A stretch of 24,383 bases of DNA from CAUPWF01 sp964369775 (GTDB lineage: Bacteria > Bacillota > Clostridia > Lachnospirales > Lachnospiraceae): assembly GCA_964369775.1 (NCBI GenBank), contig CAYJHQ010000036.1, positions 1 through 24,383 on the forward strand. Direction: 5' to 3'. The position numbers and the translations under genes are program-made. The notes under the pieces were generated by a model. It had not been told where the DNA came from and made no database searches. It saw only the letters and a program-made list of their open reading frames with translations. Shown piece after piece: positions 23,353-24,383 of this stretch (position 1 is its first letter; every line of letters starts with the position of its first letter).

Positions 23353-24383
23353 ATGAAGTATAGAAAAGGTATATTTTCATGGATACTGGCATTTGCACTT
23401 AGTGCATATATTTTTAACATCAACACGATTAGTGGCAACAGTGATGAGTCAGTAATAAGTGCTGAAAATGTTGGTAGTACCATGTTGATTCCAGGAGGAA
23501 TTCCTGTTGGAATCTACATGGATACATCTGGAATTATGATTATAGGAACGGAAAGTATAGTAGATCAAAATGGGAATTATTCAAGTGTAGCCAAAAATGT
23601 AGTGAAAGCAGGAGATTATATTACGGCTGTCAATGGAACACCTATTAAAGAAAAAAGTGAACTTATCGCTATGATGGAAAAGCTAGAATCGAAAGAAGTT
23701 GTTTTGACTATTCGAAGAAATGGTGAAGAAATCCAAGTGAAATTGGATGCAGTATGGACTGAAAACAATGGATATAAATTGGGGATTTGGGTACGAGACA
23801 ACATTCAAGGGTTAGGAACTCTTTCCTATATCGGAGAGGAAAATAACTATGGATCCTTAGGGCATGGTATCTATGATATTGATACAAACGAACTACTTCA
23901 AATTTCTAATGGAGAACTCTATAACGCATCTGTAAATGATGTGATCAAAGGAGAAGCAGGAGTGCCAGGAGGCATTGAAGGAGTTATCATCTATAATCCT
24001 TTTAATGTGCTTGGTAACATTGAAGTAAATTCTGAATACGGCATATATGGAACAATAGAAAACATAGAATCTTTAAATCTCGACTTAACACCTATTGAGA
24101 TGGCGAGAAAAGAAGAGGTCACACTTGGTAAAGCTGAGATACGAAGCACAATAGGTACAGAAATGGAGACATTTGAAATTGAAATATTAGAACTTGATTA
24201 TATGGCAGATGAAATCAACAAAACTATTGTAATTCAAGTGACGGACCAAGACTTAATTGCAGAAGCTGGAGGAATTGTGCAAGGAATGAGTGGTTCGCCT
24301 ATAATCCAAAACGGCAAGATAATCGGTGCGGTTACCCATGTTTTTGTAAATGATCCTACCAAAGGCTACGGTATTTTTATTGA
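23353..24383 (+). CDS. spoIVB: SpoIVB serine peptidase (3' end missing)
   Basis: SpoIVB is the forespore protease secreted into the intermembrane space, where it triggers processing of pro-sigma-K in the mother cell. The frame runs open from ATG 23353 to the right edge (343 codons visible; the B. subtilis protein is about 425). It has a single N-terminal membrane helix (about residues 6-22), a PDZ domain (about 80-135, with VVKAGDYITAVNGTPI) and the S55 peptidase domain, with His171 in LGHG, Asp298 in VTD and Ser313 in GMSGSP. The Asp-Ser spacing of 15 equals that of the B. subtilis catalytic pair. AAAGGATG at 23338-23345 precedes the start. Its location after recN and presumably before spo0A is the conserved Firmicutes order. 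Confidence 0.95.
   Translation, partial: MKYRKGIFSWILAFALSAYIFNINTISGNSDESVISAENVGSTMLIPGGIPVGIYMDTSGIMIIGTESIVDQNGNYSSVAKNVVKAGDYITAVNGTPIKEKSELIAMMEKLESKEVVLTIRRNGEEIQVKLDAVWTENNGYKLGIWVRDNIQGLGTLSYIGEENNYGSLGHGIYDIDTNELLQISNGELYNASVNDVIKGEAGVPGGIEGVIIYNPFNVLGNIEVNSEYGIYGTIENIESLNLDLTPIEMARKEEVTLGKAEIRSTIGTEMETFEIEILELDYMADEINKTIVIQVTDQDLIAEAGGIVQGMSGSPIIQNGKIIGAVTHVFVNDPTKGYGIFI

Overview
The window is a gene-dense, AT-rich, one-strand stretch of a chromosome from an endospore-forming, low-GC Gram-positive bacterium. A Clostridia member of the Lachnospiraceae type fits best. The reasons are a complete spoIIIA operon, spoIVB, a Gram-positive infB-rbfA-nrnA-truB-ribF-rpsO-pnp block, the nusB-xseA-xseB-ispA-dxs-tlyA-nadK-argR-recN-spoIVB order, strong AGGAGG-type ribosome binding sites and frequent overlapping starts. 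I recognise 27 protein genes, all on the + strand. The first (infB) is cut by the left edge and the last (spoIVB) by the right edge. There is no tRNA, rRNA, insertion sequence, prophage or CRISPR array, and no gene-free stretch longer than about 130 bases.

Region 1 (1-7974) concerns translation and RNA metabolism: initiation factor IF-2 with an N-terminal 33-bp tandem repeat, ribosome maturation factor RbfA, the DHH phosphoesterase NrnA, pseudouridine synthase TruB, the FAD-forming enzyme RibF, ribosomal protein S15 and polynucleotide phosphorylase. rpsO has its own sigma-A-type promoter and a structured leader. Hairpins follow rpsO and pnp; the second is a strong intrinsic terminator that ends this block.

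Region 2 (8071-12587) is the eight-gene spoIIIA operon, which encodes the mother-cell side of the channel linking mother cell and forespore during engulfment. All eight genes are present in the usual order with tight or overlapping junctions. SpoIIIAF and SpoIIIAG are unusually short. SpoIIIAF appears to lack its C-terminal soluble domain, and SpoIIIAG lacks the insertion inside its ring-building fold. This compact channel is the most interesting biology I see here.

Region 3 (12595-14746) holds prfC (release factor 3) and an Asp23-family gene, each with a good extended -10 promoter, followed by a hairpin.

Region 4 (14794-23230) is a tightly packed run: nusB, both exonuclease VII subunits, two isoprenoid genes (ispA, dxs), tlyA, nadK, argR and recN. 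Most junctions overlap or are under 20 bases, implying one long transcript. A hairpin follows recN. Region 5 (23353-24383) is the start of spoIVB, the forespore protease that triggers sigma-K activation; spo0A would be expected just outside the window.

I found no undescribed multi-gene system. The observations worth following are the compact SpoIIIA channel, the rpsO leader, the infB repeat, prfC between the sporulation and nusB blocks, and several candidate control sites.
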